Shown here in pieces: positions 8,391 to 17,500 of a stretch of DNA of 64,000 bases. Source of the DNA: Actinomadura sp. DC4 (GTDB lineage: Bacteria > Actinomycetota > Actinomycetes > Streptosporangiales > Streptosporangiaceae); NCBI RefSeq assembly GCF_030406325.1, contig NZ_JAUEQY010000034.1, positions 1 through 64,000 of the forward strand, read 5' to 3'. Below the pieces are notes generated by a model. The model had not been told where the DNA came from and did no database searches. It saw only the letters and a list, made by a program, of their open reading frames with translations. The translations under genes were made by a program, and so were the position numbers. Within the stretch, counting starts at the first letter, position 1; each line of letters begins with the position of its first letter.

Positions 8391-9713
8391 TCAGGTCCGG
8401 GAACCGCCGGGTTCCGGCGCCGGAGTCAGGCGCTGGTCCTCCAGCCGGAGCTCCTCTTCCGCGGTGTACTCCACGCGGCGCATCGCCAGGCGCAGGATCG
8501 GCGGCGCCATCAAGGACGTCACGACCGCGACCAGGACGATGATCGTGTACGTGCCGGTGTCCAGGACGCCGAGCCGCAGGCCGACCATCGCCACGATCAC
8601 CTGGATCACGCCGCGGGCGTTCATGCCCGCGCCCAGCGCCAGGGCCTCCCAGCGGTTGAGGCGGCTCAGCAGCGCGCCGACGTAAGCCCCGGCGAACTTG
8701 CCGGCGATCGCGGTCAGCAGCACCAGCACCGCCGCGAGGAGCACCACCGGCCTGCCCAGGGCCCTCAGGTCGATCCTCAGGCCGGCCGTCGCGAAGAAGA
8801 CCGGGGCCAGGACGGTCAGCACGAGCGTTCGCAGCGCCGAGACGCGCGGGCGCTGGAAGCCGGGGCTGGAGCCGATGAGGATTCCGCAGATGAAGGCGCC
8901 GAACACCGCCTCGAGGTGGAGCGCCTGCGTCGCGGCCCCGGCCAGCAGGATCATCACGACGCACGCCGCGACCGTCCGCTCCGCGGAGTCCCCGCACAAC
9001 CGCAGGACCCAGCGGACGACGTGCCGGCCGAACACGATCGCGGCCAGGACGACGAGCGTGAGGGAGATCAGGGCCGTGGCGGCCTGTCCGGCCGGGGCGC
9101 CGCCGATGGCCATCGCCGAGACGACGGAGAGCATGAACCACCCGAAGGCGTCGTCGATCATGCCCGCCGCGAGCGTGAGCTGACCGACGTTGCGGTGGAT
9201 GAGGTCCATGTCCATCAGCGTCTTCGCGATGACCGGGATGGCGCTGACGCACATGGCGACGCCGAGGAAGAGCGCGAACACCAGCGTCCTCCCCGGCACG
9301 TCCAGCATCCGGTCGAGCACATAGGCCAGGGCGACCCCCGGCAGGAACGGCACGATGACGCCGGCCACCCCGACCCGTACCGCGGTAAGGCTGCGGCGGC
9401 GGATCAGGGCGAGGTCGATCCCGATCCCCGTGAGCCCGACGAGCAGCAGGACGCCGAGCTGTCCCACGCCGTCCAGGAGATGCATCTGTTCGGCCTGTCT
9501 CGGGAACAGCCACCCGGAGGCGTCCGGCGCGGTCCAGCCGAACAGGGACGGCCCGAGGATCACCCCGGCGAGGAGTTCGCCCACGACGGCGGGCATCTTG
9601 CACCGCGCCGCCAGGCGTCCCAGGAACGTCGCGGTGAGGAGGAGGACGCCGACCTGGAGAAGGAAGACGAGGAGCTCGTGTTCTGGGATCGGTGGTACAG
9701 GAGATGAGTGCAT
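8391..9713 (-). CDS. CPA2-family cation/proton antiporter
   Basis: An integral membrane protein of 440 residues with about a dozen hydrophobic segments. Recognisable family motifs are VVGELLAGVILGPSLFG near the N-terminus, LLLVGLTGIGIDL, the paired acidic residues in GMIDDAFGW, and LAPVFFATAGLRIDL. Antiporters of this family recur in glycopeptide-type clusters, where they are often assumed to serve export or ion balance; the substrate here is unknown. It is the only gene in the first 26 kb transcribed against the biosynthetic genes. The ATG at 9713 is followed by a typical hydrophilic leader. It contains no TTA codon. Confidence 0.85.
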   Translation of the reverse strand: MHSSPVPPIPEHELLVFLLQVGVLLLTATFLGRLAARCKMPAVVGELLAGVILGPSLFGWTAPDASGWLFPRQAEQMHLLDGVGQLGVLLLVGLTGIGIDLALIRRRSLTAVRVGVAGVIVPFLPGVALAYVLDRMLDVPGRTLVFALFLGVAMCVSAIPVIAKTLMDMDLIHRNVGQLTLAAGMIDDAFGWFMLSVVSAMAIGGAPAGQAATALISLTLVVLAAIVFGRHVVRWVLRLCGDSAERTVAACVVMILLAGAATQALHLEAVFGAFICGILIGSSPGFQRPRVSALRTLVLTVLAPVFFATAGLRIDLRALGRPVVLLAAVLVLLTAIAGKFAGAYVGALLSRLNRWEALALGAGMNARGVIQVIVAMVGLRLGVLDTGTYTIIVLVAVVTSLMAPPILRLAMRRVEYTAEEELRLEDQRLTPAPEPGGSRT

Positions 9714-9765
9714 CGATGTACTCCGAGGCCATTAAGTCCTAGCTCCGGTCACGGGACATGATCAG

Positions 9766-9838
9766 TACCCCCGGTCGGATTTGAACCGACAACCTAACCC
9801 TTTTAAAGGGTTCGCCTCTACCATTGGGCTACGGGGGC
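9766..9838 (-). tRNA. Class I tRNA gene with anticodon UAA
   Basis: On the minus strand a 73-nt sequence folds as a tRNA. The 7-bp acceptor stem is GCCCCCG with CGGGGGT (a G1-U72 wobble), discriminator A73. The D arm has a three-base-pair stem GCC/GGC. The anticodon stem AACCC/GGGTT closes the 7-nt loop TTTAAAA. The variable loop is only 5 nt, and the T arm is GTCGG-TTCAAAT-CCGAC. The anticodon, at 9803-9805, is UAA and would read UUA. Bacterial leucine tRNAs, including BldA, have a long variable arm, which this lacks. The acceptor stem looks like actinobacterial tRNA-Glu. CCA is not encoded. Amino-acid identity is therefore uncertain. It sits inside a cluster unusually rich in TTA codons. 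Confidence 0.8.
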
Positions 9839-9844
9839 GGTCGA

Positions 9845-9874
9845 ATCATAACCACGCCTCGTCCGGCGTCTCGA
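9845..9874 (-). promoter_or_regulatory. Candidate promoter of the tRNA gene
   Basis: Read on the minus strand, TCGAGA (9874-9869), 18 bp, TATGAT (9850-9845) lies 6 bp before the first base of the tRNA, so transcription could begin at or next to the mature 5' end. The -10 element is close to consensus; the -35 element matches in four of six positions. Confidence 0.45.
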
Positions 9875-10001
9875 CTGTCCAATCGGTGAAAACACAGAGA
9901 CCCTGGTGATGGCCGTCCCACCTGGAGAATTGGTCACCTGCCATTACTCTGAACGGACGGCAATAATTCCGGTGAACGGTTCCGGAGATCGGAGGTCGGC
10001 G

Positions 10002-11078
10002 ATGGCAGCCGCCGGTGACACGCGCGGAGGCGACGCCCTCACGCTCGACGACTACGCACGCCTCGCCAGGGAACGGCTGGACCCCGGTGTCTGGGACTTC
10101 CTGGAGGGCGGGGCCGGCGAGGAGCGCACCCTCGCGGCGAACGTGGCGGCCTTCGACCGCGTCCGCATCCGGCCGTCCGTCCTGCGCGGCGTGGGCCGGC
10201 CGGAGACCGGGACGAAGATCCTCGGCCGTACGTGGGACGTGCCGGTGGCGATCGCCCCGATCGCGTACCACACGCTGGCGCACCCGGACGGCGAGCTCGC
10301 CACGGCACGGGGCACGGCGGCCGTGGCGAGGGTTCCGCTGGTGGTCAGCACCTTCGCCGGATGCTCGCTGGAACGGCTGGCCGCCGCCGGCGGGATACCG
10401 CTGTGGCTGCAGGTCTACTGCTTCCGCGACCGCTCGACCACCCGGGGCCTCATCGAGCGCGCCGAGAGCGCGGGCCTCGAGGCGCTGGTCGTCACGGTCG
10501 ACGCCCCGCATCTGGGCCGGCGGCTGAGGGACATCCGGAACGACTTCCGGCTGCCGCCCGGAATCGTCCCGGCCAACCTCGCCGGCGACGACTTCTCCGC
10601 GCCCGCCGCGCACGCCCGTACCGCGTTCGACCCCGAACTCGACTGGTCGGTCGTGGAGTGGCTGCGGTCGGTCAGCTCGCTGCCGGTCCTGCTGAAGGGC
10701 ATCCTCACCGCCGAGGACGCGGCGCGCGCGGTCGACGCCGGGGTCGACGGCATCGTGGTCTCCAACCACGGGGGCCGCCAGCTCGACGGCGTCCCGGCGA
10801 CGCTCGAGGTGCTCCCGGAGATCGCCGCGGCCGTGGCCGGACGCGTCACGGTCCTGCTCGACGGGGGGATACGGCGCGGCCGCGACGTGCTGGCCGCCCT
10901 GGCGCTCGGCGCCGATGCCGCGCTCCTCGGACGGCCCGTGCTGCACGGCCTCGCGGTCGGCGGCGACGAGGGCGTGGCCCGGGTGATGAGGATCCTCATC
11001 GACGAGCTGACCGACGCGATGGCGCTCTCCGGCGTCCGCGCGACCGCCGACGCCGGGCCCGCGCTGATACGCCTCTAG
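10002..11078 (+). CDS. hmo: 4-Hydroxymandelate oxidase (FMN-dependent, Hmo type)
   Basis: Oxidises 4-hydroxymandelate to 4-hydroxyphenylglyoxylate, the step after HmaS. The 358-residue TIM-barrel protein belongs to the FMN-dependent alpha-hydroxy-acid dehydrogenase family: DFLEGGAGEERTL near the N-terminus, PVAIAPIAYHTLAHPDGE, VTVDAPHLGRRLRDIRN, LLKGILTAEDA, and the active-site VVSNHGGRQLDG with catalytic His256. I chose ATG at 10002 because GGAGG lies six bases upstream and it gives the usual family length; an in-frame ATG at 9906 would add 32 atypical residues. Pairing with HmaS makes mandelate the most likely substrate rather than lactate or glycolate. No TTA codon. Confidence 0.9.
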   Translation: MAAAGDTRGGDALTLDDYARLARERLDPGVWDFLEGGAGEERTLAANVAAFDRVRIRPSVLRGVGRPETGTKILGRTWDVPVAIAPIAYHTLAHPDGELATARGTAAVARVPLVVSTFAGCSLERLAAAGGIPLWLQVYCFRDRSTTRGLIERAESAGLEALVVTVDAPHLGRRLRDIRNDFRLPPGIVPANLAGDDFSAPAAHARTAFDPELDWSVVEWLRSVSSLPVLLKGILTAEDAARAVDAGVDGIVVSNHGGRQLDGVPATLEVLPEIAAAVAGRVTVLLDGGIRRGRDVLAALALGADAALLGRPVLHGLAVGGDEGVARVMRILIDELTDAMALSGVRATADAGPALIRL

Positions 11079-11130
11079 AAAAGCGGAACTCCGGTACGGA
11101 TAATTGCTTCTACCGTGCCTGGAAAGAGTC

Positions 11131-11159
11131 GTCCAACTGCGAAATCTGATCAGTTGGAC
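11131..11159. promoter_or_regulatory. StrR-type operator: perfect inverted repeat with an 11-bp centre
   Basis: GTCCAACTG (11131-11139), 11 bp, CAGTTGGAC (11151-11159). Both the half-site and the 11-bp centre match the pattern known for StrR and glycopeptide StrR-like regulators (GTTCGACTG-N11-CAGTCGAAC). It lies 106 bp before the mbtH start and so would control the mbtH-NRPS-hydrolase unit through the StrR-like protein encoded at 4512. It is the only perfect copy I found in the window. Confidence 0.85.
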
Positions 11160-11265
11160 GCGATTATGGACGGCTGGATCAGGCGGGTTGCCCAGCTGTC
11201 ATCGCATCGGTTAGCTTGCAGAGGATTTCCTGCCGAATGGTGCGACGAACAAGAGAGGCGCGGTC

Positions 11266-11490
11266 ATGACCAACCCCTTCGAAGACGAAACCGCAAGCTA
11301 TTTCGTGCTCATCAATGACGAGGGGCAGCATTCGCTCTGGCCGGCCTTCGCCGACATTCCGAACGGCTGGACCGTCGTGCACGGCGAGGACACGCGCAAG
11401 GCCTGCCTCGACTTCATTGAGACGAACTGGACGGACATGCGTCCCAAGAGCCTCATCGAAGAGATGAAGCAGTACGAGAACGCCGAATAG
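11266..11490 (+). CDS. MbtH-like protein
   Basis: Small chaperone-like partner of NRPS adenylation domains, needed for solubility and activity of many of them. The 74-residue product has the family signature: [10 protein letters not shown], then PNGWTVVHG and the closing [10 protein letters not shown]. It follows the StrR-type operator and precedes the NRPS gene by about 100 bp, as expected for a partner of that enzyme. The start is supported by GAGAGG upstream. There is no TTA codon. A short GC hairpin (11526-11539) sits between it and the NRPS gene. Confidence 0.95.
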   Translation: MTNPFEDETASYFVLINDEGQHSLWPAFADIPNGWTVVHGEDTRKACLDFIETNWTDMRPKSLIEEMKQYENAE

Positions 11491-11592
11491 AGCGTCCGGC
11501 GGGCGCACATCTGGCGACGGCGGATCCCCGTGCCCGGGGTTTCGCCGTCACGCCTGGGAGAGGCCACCCCACACCACTAGGCAGGTACGTCG

Positions 11593-14500
11593 ATGCTCGG
11601 CAATGAAGAGCTGCCTCTGTTCACCGTTCAGTCGCGTATCCGGTCGGCCGAGCGTGAGACCGGCCCGGCGCCTCACCTGGTCCTGTGCGCCGACATCCGC
11701 GGCTCGATCGACCCGGCTCTCTTCGAGAGCGCGCTGCGCGAGGTCGTCGGTGAGGCGGAGACCCTGCGCATCCGTCTCGTCGACGCGGTCGACGGTCCCC
11801 GGCAGACCATCGACCCGCAGCCGCCGGACTGGCGGCTGCGGATCCTCGACGTCGGCGGGGAGCCGGCCGCGGACGCGTGGCCGAGCGAGGACCCCGCGGA
11901 AGAGCGGCTCTTCGCCCACGCCTTGGTGCGGCTCGCCCCCGACCGGTTCCGCTGGTACCAGCGGTACGGGCGCATCGTGATGGACGCGGCCGGCGGAGTG
12001 CTCATCGCGCGCCGCGTCGCCGAGGTCTACACCGGTCTCACCGGCGGATCGCCCGAGGGCAGGACCGTCTTCGGCCCGCTGGCCGCCCTGCTCGAGGAGG
12101 ACCTCGCCGACCCGCCTGCGGCGGTGGCCCCCACGAGAGGCCGGACCGCGACCCTCGGGCGCTCCTCCGCGCTGCGCGAATGGTCGGCCGCGCTGGGGCG
12201 CGGCGAGGCCGAGCTCGTCACCGCCCTGGCGGCGGCCTACGTCGGCCGGATGTCCGGCACCGCCGAGGCGGTCGTCGGCCTGCACACCGACCGCCGTACG
12301 AGCGACCTCGCCCGGCGCACGCCCGCGCCGATGGCCGGGGTGGTGCCGGTACGGATCTCCCTGCGCCCCGAGGCCCGCTTCTCCGACCTGGTCGAAGAGA
12401 TCCTGGCGGCGCCGCCGGAGAACGGGTCGCCCGGTGACCTGCGCGCCGCCGTACGGGTCCTGCCGTCCGGAGACGAGCTCGTCTTCGGCGAGGCCCGCGC
12501 CACCGTACGCGAGGTCTCCCCGACCGAGCCGCGCGCCACGGGTCTCCAGGTCGAGTTCGCCGCGGAAGACGAGAGCCTGGCCGCGTCGTTCCCGGGATTC
12601 GTGGCGGCCGTCGCCGCCGACCCCGCCGCCCGCGTGGGCTCGGTGGGCGTGCTCGGCGCGGCCGAGCGGGCCCGGGTGGTCGAGGAGTGGAACGACACCG
12701 CCGTAGAGGTGAAGGACGAGACCCTGGCGGGCCTGTTCGAGGCGCGGGCCGCCGAGAGCCCGGACGCCGTCGCGGTCGTGTTCGAGGGCCGGCGCGTCAC
12801 CTACGCCGAGCTGGACGACGCGGCCGACCGCCTCGCCCGGCACCTGGTCACCAGGGGAGTGGGGCCGGAGCAGGTCGTCGCCGTGGCGGTGCCGCGGTCG
12901 GTGGAGCTCGTCGTGTCGCTGCTCGCCGTCCTCAAGGCGGGCGCGGCGTACCTGCCCGTGGACACCGGCTACCCGGCCGCACGGGTGGCGTTCATGTTGG
13001 AGGACGCGGATCCGGCGGCCGTGATCTGCACGACCGCGACCGGGCCCCGGCTGCCCGAGAGCGCGACCCCCCGCGTCGTGGCCGACGACCCGCGCCTGGC
13101 CGAGACGCTGGCGGCTTATCCGCAGGGCGCCCCGCACCGGGCCCTGCGGCCGGAGAACCCGGCGTACGTCATCTACACGTCGGGCTCGACCGGGCGGCCG
13201 AAGGGCGTGGCGGTCCCGCACCGCGGCATCGTGAACCGGCTGCTGTGGATGCAGTCCGAGTACGGGCTCGCGGCCGAGGACGGCGTCCTGCAGAAGACGC
13301 CGTCGGGCTTCGACGTCTCGGTCTGGGAGTTCTTCTGGCCGCTGATCACCGGGGCACGCCTCGTGGTGGCGCGGCCGGAGGGCCACCGCGACCCCGGCTA
13401 CCTGGTGGGTCTCATCGAGGCCGAGGCGGTGACGACGGTCCACTTCGTGCCCTCGATGCTGCGGCTCTTCGTCGAGGGGACGAGCCGCTGTACGGGACTG
13501 CGCCGGGTGATCTGCAGCGGCGAGGCCCTGCCGGCGGACCTGGTGGAGCGGGCGCGCGCGACGCTGCCGGGGGCGAGGCTGCACAACCTGTACGGGCCGA
13601 CCGAGGCGTCGGTGGACGTGACGTACTGGCCGTGCCCGCAGGACGGCCCCGTGGGCGCCGTGCCGATCGGCCGCCCGATCTGGAACACCCGGACGTACGT
13701 GCTGGACGGCTTCTTACAGCCGGTGCCCCCGGGCGTGACCGGCGAGCTCTATCTCGCCGGGACGGGGCTGGCCCGCGGGTACCTCAAGCGACCCGGGCTG
13801 ACCGGCGAGCGGTTCGTGGCCTGCCCGTTCACCGGCGAGCGGATGTACCGTACCGGCGACCTGGCCCGCTGGACCGCGGACGGCGAGCTGGTGTTCGCCG
13901 GCCGCGCGGACGGCCAGGTGAAGGTGCGCGGCTTCCGGATCGAGCCCGGCGAGATCGAGACGGTGCTGTCCGCACTGCCGGGCGTGGGGCAGGCCGCGGT
14001 GGTGGCCCGCGAGGACACCCCGGGGCAGAAGCGGCTCGTCGCCTACGTCGTCGGCGACGCCGATCCGGAGGCGGTACGGGAGTTCGCCGCCGCGCGGCTG
14101 CCGGAGTACATGGTCCCGGCCGCCGTGGTCCCGATGACCGGACTGCCGCTGACGCCCAGCGGAAAGCTGGACCGCGCCGCGCTGCCGGCCCCGGACTTCG
14201 CCGGCCTCGTGGGCGACCGCGAGCCACGTACGCCGGTCGAGGAGGTCCTGTGCGCCCTCTTCGCCGAGGTGCTGCGCCTCGACCGGGTCGGCCCCGACGA
14301 CGGCTTCTTCGACCTGGGCGGCGACTCGCTCCTGGCGATACGCCTGATCGCACGCGTACGCGCGGCGCTGCGGGCCGAGACGACGATCGGCCGGCTGCTC
14401 GACGACCCGACCCCGGCCGGTCTGGCCCGGCTCGTCGAGGACGGCGGCGTGACCGCGGAGCCACCGCCCGCCAGGCCCGTGCCGGTGACGCGGCCGGACC

Positions 14501-17500
14501 GGGTCCCGCTGTCGTTCGGCCAGGCGCGGATGTGGTTCCTCAACCGCCTGCAGGAAGGCAGCGCGGTCTACAACATGCCGCTGGCCCTGCGCCTGGGCGG
14601 AGCGCTGGACGTCGCCGCGCTGCGGGCGGCTCTGGCCGACGTGACGGCGCGCCACGAGAGTCTCCGCACGGTCTTCCCCGACGCCGGCGGCGTCCCCGAG
14701 CAGCGCGTGCTGGAGGACCGGGCGCCGGATCTTGCCGTCGTCCCCGCCGACGAGCAGGCCCTGGCGGACCTGCTGGCCGCGGAGGCGGCCCGGGGGTTCG
14801 ACGTGAGCCGCGATCTGCCGCTGCGGGCGAGCCTGTTCGCCCTGTCGGGCGAGGAGCACGTGCTCCTGCTGGTGGCCCACCACATCACGACCGACGCCTG
14901 GTCGACGGGCGTCCTCGCGCGCGACCTGTCAGTCGCCTACGCCGCGCGGAGAGAGGGCCGGGCCCCGCGGTGGGCGCCGCTGCCGCTCCAGTACGCCGAC
15001 TTCTCGCTCTGGCAGCGGCGGATGCTGGGCGGCGAGGACGATCCGGACAGCCTGATCAGCGGGCAGCTCGCGTACTGGCGCGCGGCGCTGGCCGGGCTGC
15101 CCGCCGAGCTGACCCTGCCCGCCGACCGCCCCCGCCCGGCCGTGGCCGGCTTCGAGGGCGGCGAGATCCCGGTGCACGTCGCCCCCGGCGTGCACGCCCG
15201 GCTGGCGGAGGTCGCACGGGACGGCCGGGCGACGCTGTTCATGGTGGTCCAGGCCGCGATCGCGCTGCTGCTGTCGCGGCTCGGCGCCGGACGCGACATC
15301 CCCATCGGTGTCCCCGTCGCCGGCCGGGGCGACGAGGCGCTGGACGACCTGATCGGCTTCTTCGTCAACACGCTCGTGCTGCGCACCGACCTCGGCGGCG
15401 ACCCGACCTTCGCCGAGCTGGTCGAACGCGTCCGTGCGGCCGACCTCGCGGCCTACGCCCACCAGGACCTGCCGTTCGAGCGGCTGGTCGAGGAGCTCTC
15501 GTCCCGGTCCCCGGTCCGGCACCCCCTGTTCCAGGTCCTGCTGGCCTTCCAGAACGTCCCCCGCGAGGTGCCCTGGGAGCTGCCCGGCCTGACCGTGACC
15601 CCGATCGAACCGGGAACCGACGCGTTCGAGTTCGACCTGTCCTTCAGCCTGGAGGAGCGGCGGGCCGGCGACGGCGCCCCGGCCGGCATCGAGGGCGTCG
15701 TACGCTACTCGGCCGACGTCTTCGACCGGCGGACCGTCGCGGCGCTGGCCGGGCGGCTGACCGCCGTGCTGGAGACGGTCGCGGCGGACCCCGGCGTACG
15801 GCTGAGCCGGATCGGGGTCCTGGGCGCGGCCGAGCGCTCGCGGGTGCTGGAGGAGTGGAACGCCACCGAGGCCCCGGTCGCGGGGACGAGCCTGCCGGAG
15901 CGGTTCCGCGCCCTGGTCGCGGAGGCGCCGGAGGCGCCCGCCGTACGCGCTGAAGGCGTCGCCCTGTCGTACGCGGAGCTGGACGCGGCGGCGGACCGGG
16001 TGGCGGGGCGGCTGGCCGGCGAGGGCGTGACGCGCGGGTCCCGGGTCGGCGTGGTGATGGAGCGGTCGGCCGAACTCGTCGCGGTGCTGCTCGGCGTGGT
16101 GAAGGCCGGGGCCGCGTACGTGCCGGTGGACCCGGAGTGGCCGGCCGGGCGCGTGCGCCGGGTGCTGGCGGAGGCCGGCGTGACGGCCGTGGCCGCGGTG
16201 CCGCGCCTGTGCCCGGACGGCCTGCCCGGCGTCGTGCCGGTCGACGGCGGCTGGGTGCTGCGGGGACCGGACGGGCCGGAGCCGCCCGCGGTGACGGGCC
16301 CGGCCGACGTGGCGTACGTGATGTACACGTCGGGCTCGACCGGCGTGCCGAAGGGCGTCGCCGTCACGCACGCCGGAGTGCTCGCGCTGGCCGCGGACCG
16401 CCGGTGGGCGCGCGGCGCGCACCGCCGGGTGCTGCTGCACGCGCCGCACGCCTTCGACGCCTCGACCTGGGAGCTGTGGGTGCCGCTGCTGACCGGCGGC
16501 GAGGTCGTGGTGGCCCCGCCCGGACCGGTCGACGCCTCCTCACTGCCCGCGCTGATCTCGTCCACGGGCCTGACCGCGGTGCACGTCACGGCGGGGCTGT
16601 TCGCGGCGCTGGCGGAGGAGTCGGCGGGGTGCTTCGCCGGGGTCGCCGAGATCTTGACCGGCGGTGACAGTGTGAGCGCGGCGGCGGTGGCCAGGGTCGC
16701 CGCGGCCTGCCCGGACGCGTCGGTGCGCGAGCTGTACGGGCCCACCGAGGTGACGGTGTGCGCGACGACGTTCGTCGTGGAGCCGGGCGATCGGGTGCCG
16801 GCCGTGCTGCCGATCGGCGTGCCGTTCGACAACACGCGGGTCTACGTCCTGGACGAGTTCCTGCGGCCGGTCCCGCCGGGCGTGACGGGTGAGCTGTACG
16901 TCGCCGGCGCGGGACTGGCGCGCGGGTACTGGAACCGTCCCGGCCTGACCGCCGAGCGGTTCGTCGCCTGCCCGTTCACCGGCGAGCGGATGTACCGTAC
17001 GGGCGACCTGGCCCGGTGGAACGGCGACGGCGAGCTGGTCTTCGGCGGCCGGGCCGACACGCAGGTCAAGGTCCGGGGCTTCCGGATCGAGCCGGGCGAG
17101 GTCGAGGCCGTACTGTCCGGGCATCCGGCCGTCGCACGGGTCGCCGTCGTGGCCCGCAAGGACACACCCGCGCAGAGGCGGCTCGTCGCCTACGTCGTCC
17201 CCGGGAGCGTCGACGGCGCGGCGGTCCGTGCGTTCGCCGCCGAGCGGCTGCCCGACTACATGGTCCCGGCCGCCGTCGTCGCGCTGGAGGCCCTCCCGCT
17301 CACGCCCAACGGCAAGGTCGACCGTACGGCCCTGCCCGCGCCCGGCTTCGCCCGCCCGGCCGGCGGGCGCGCGCCGCGCGGCCCGGTCGAGGAGATGCTG
17401 TGCGCCCTGTTCGCCGAGGCGCTCCGGCTCGACCACGTCGGGCCCGACGACGGCTTCTTCGACCTCGGCGGCGACTCGCTGCTCGCCATGCGCCTCATCG

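Noticed and set aside
9766-9838. The tRNA as the standard BldA leucine tRNA
   Set aside because: BldA is class II with a long variable arm; this gene has a 5-nt variable loop. The anticodon is the same, the body is not.
9766-9838. The tRNA as an attachment site of an integrated element
   Set aside because: No integrase, no second copy of the tRNA 3' end and no direct repeats were found in the window.
9868-9888. A second StrR operator near GTCTCGACTG upstream of hmo
   Set aside because: Only one half-site is present; the sequence 11 bp further on does not match CAGTCGAAC.
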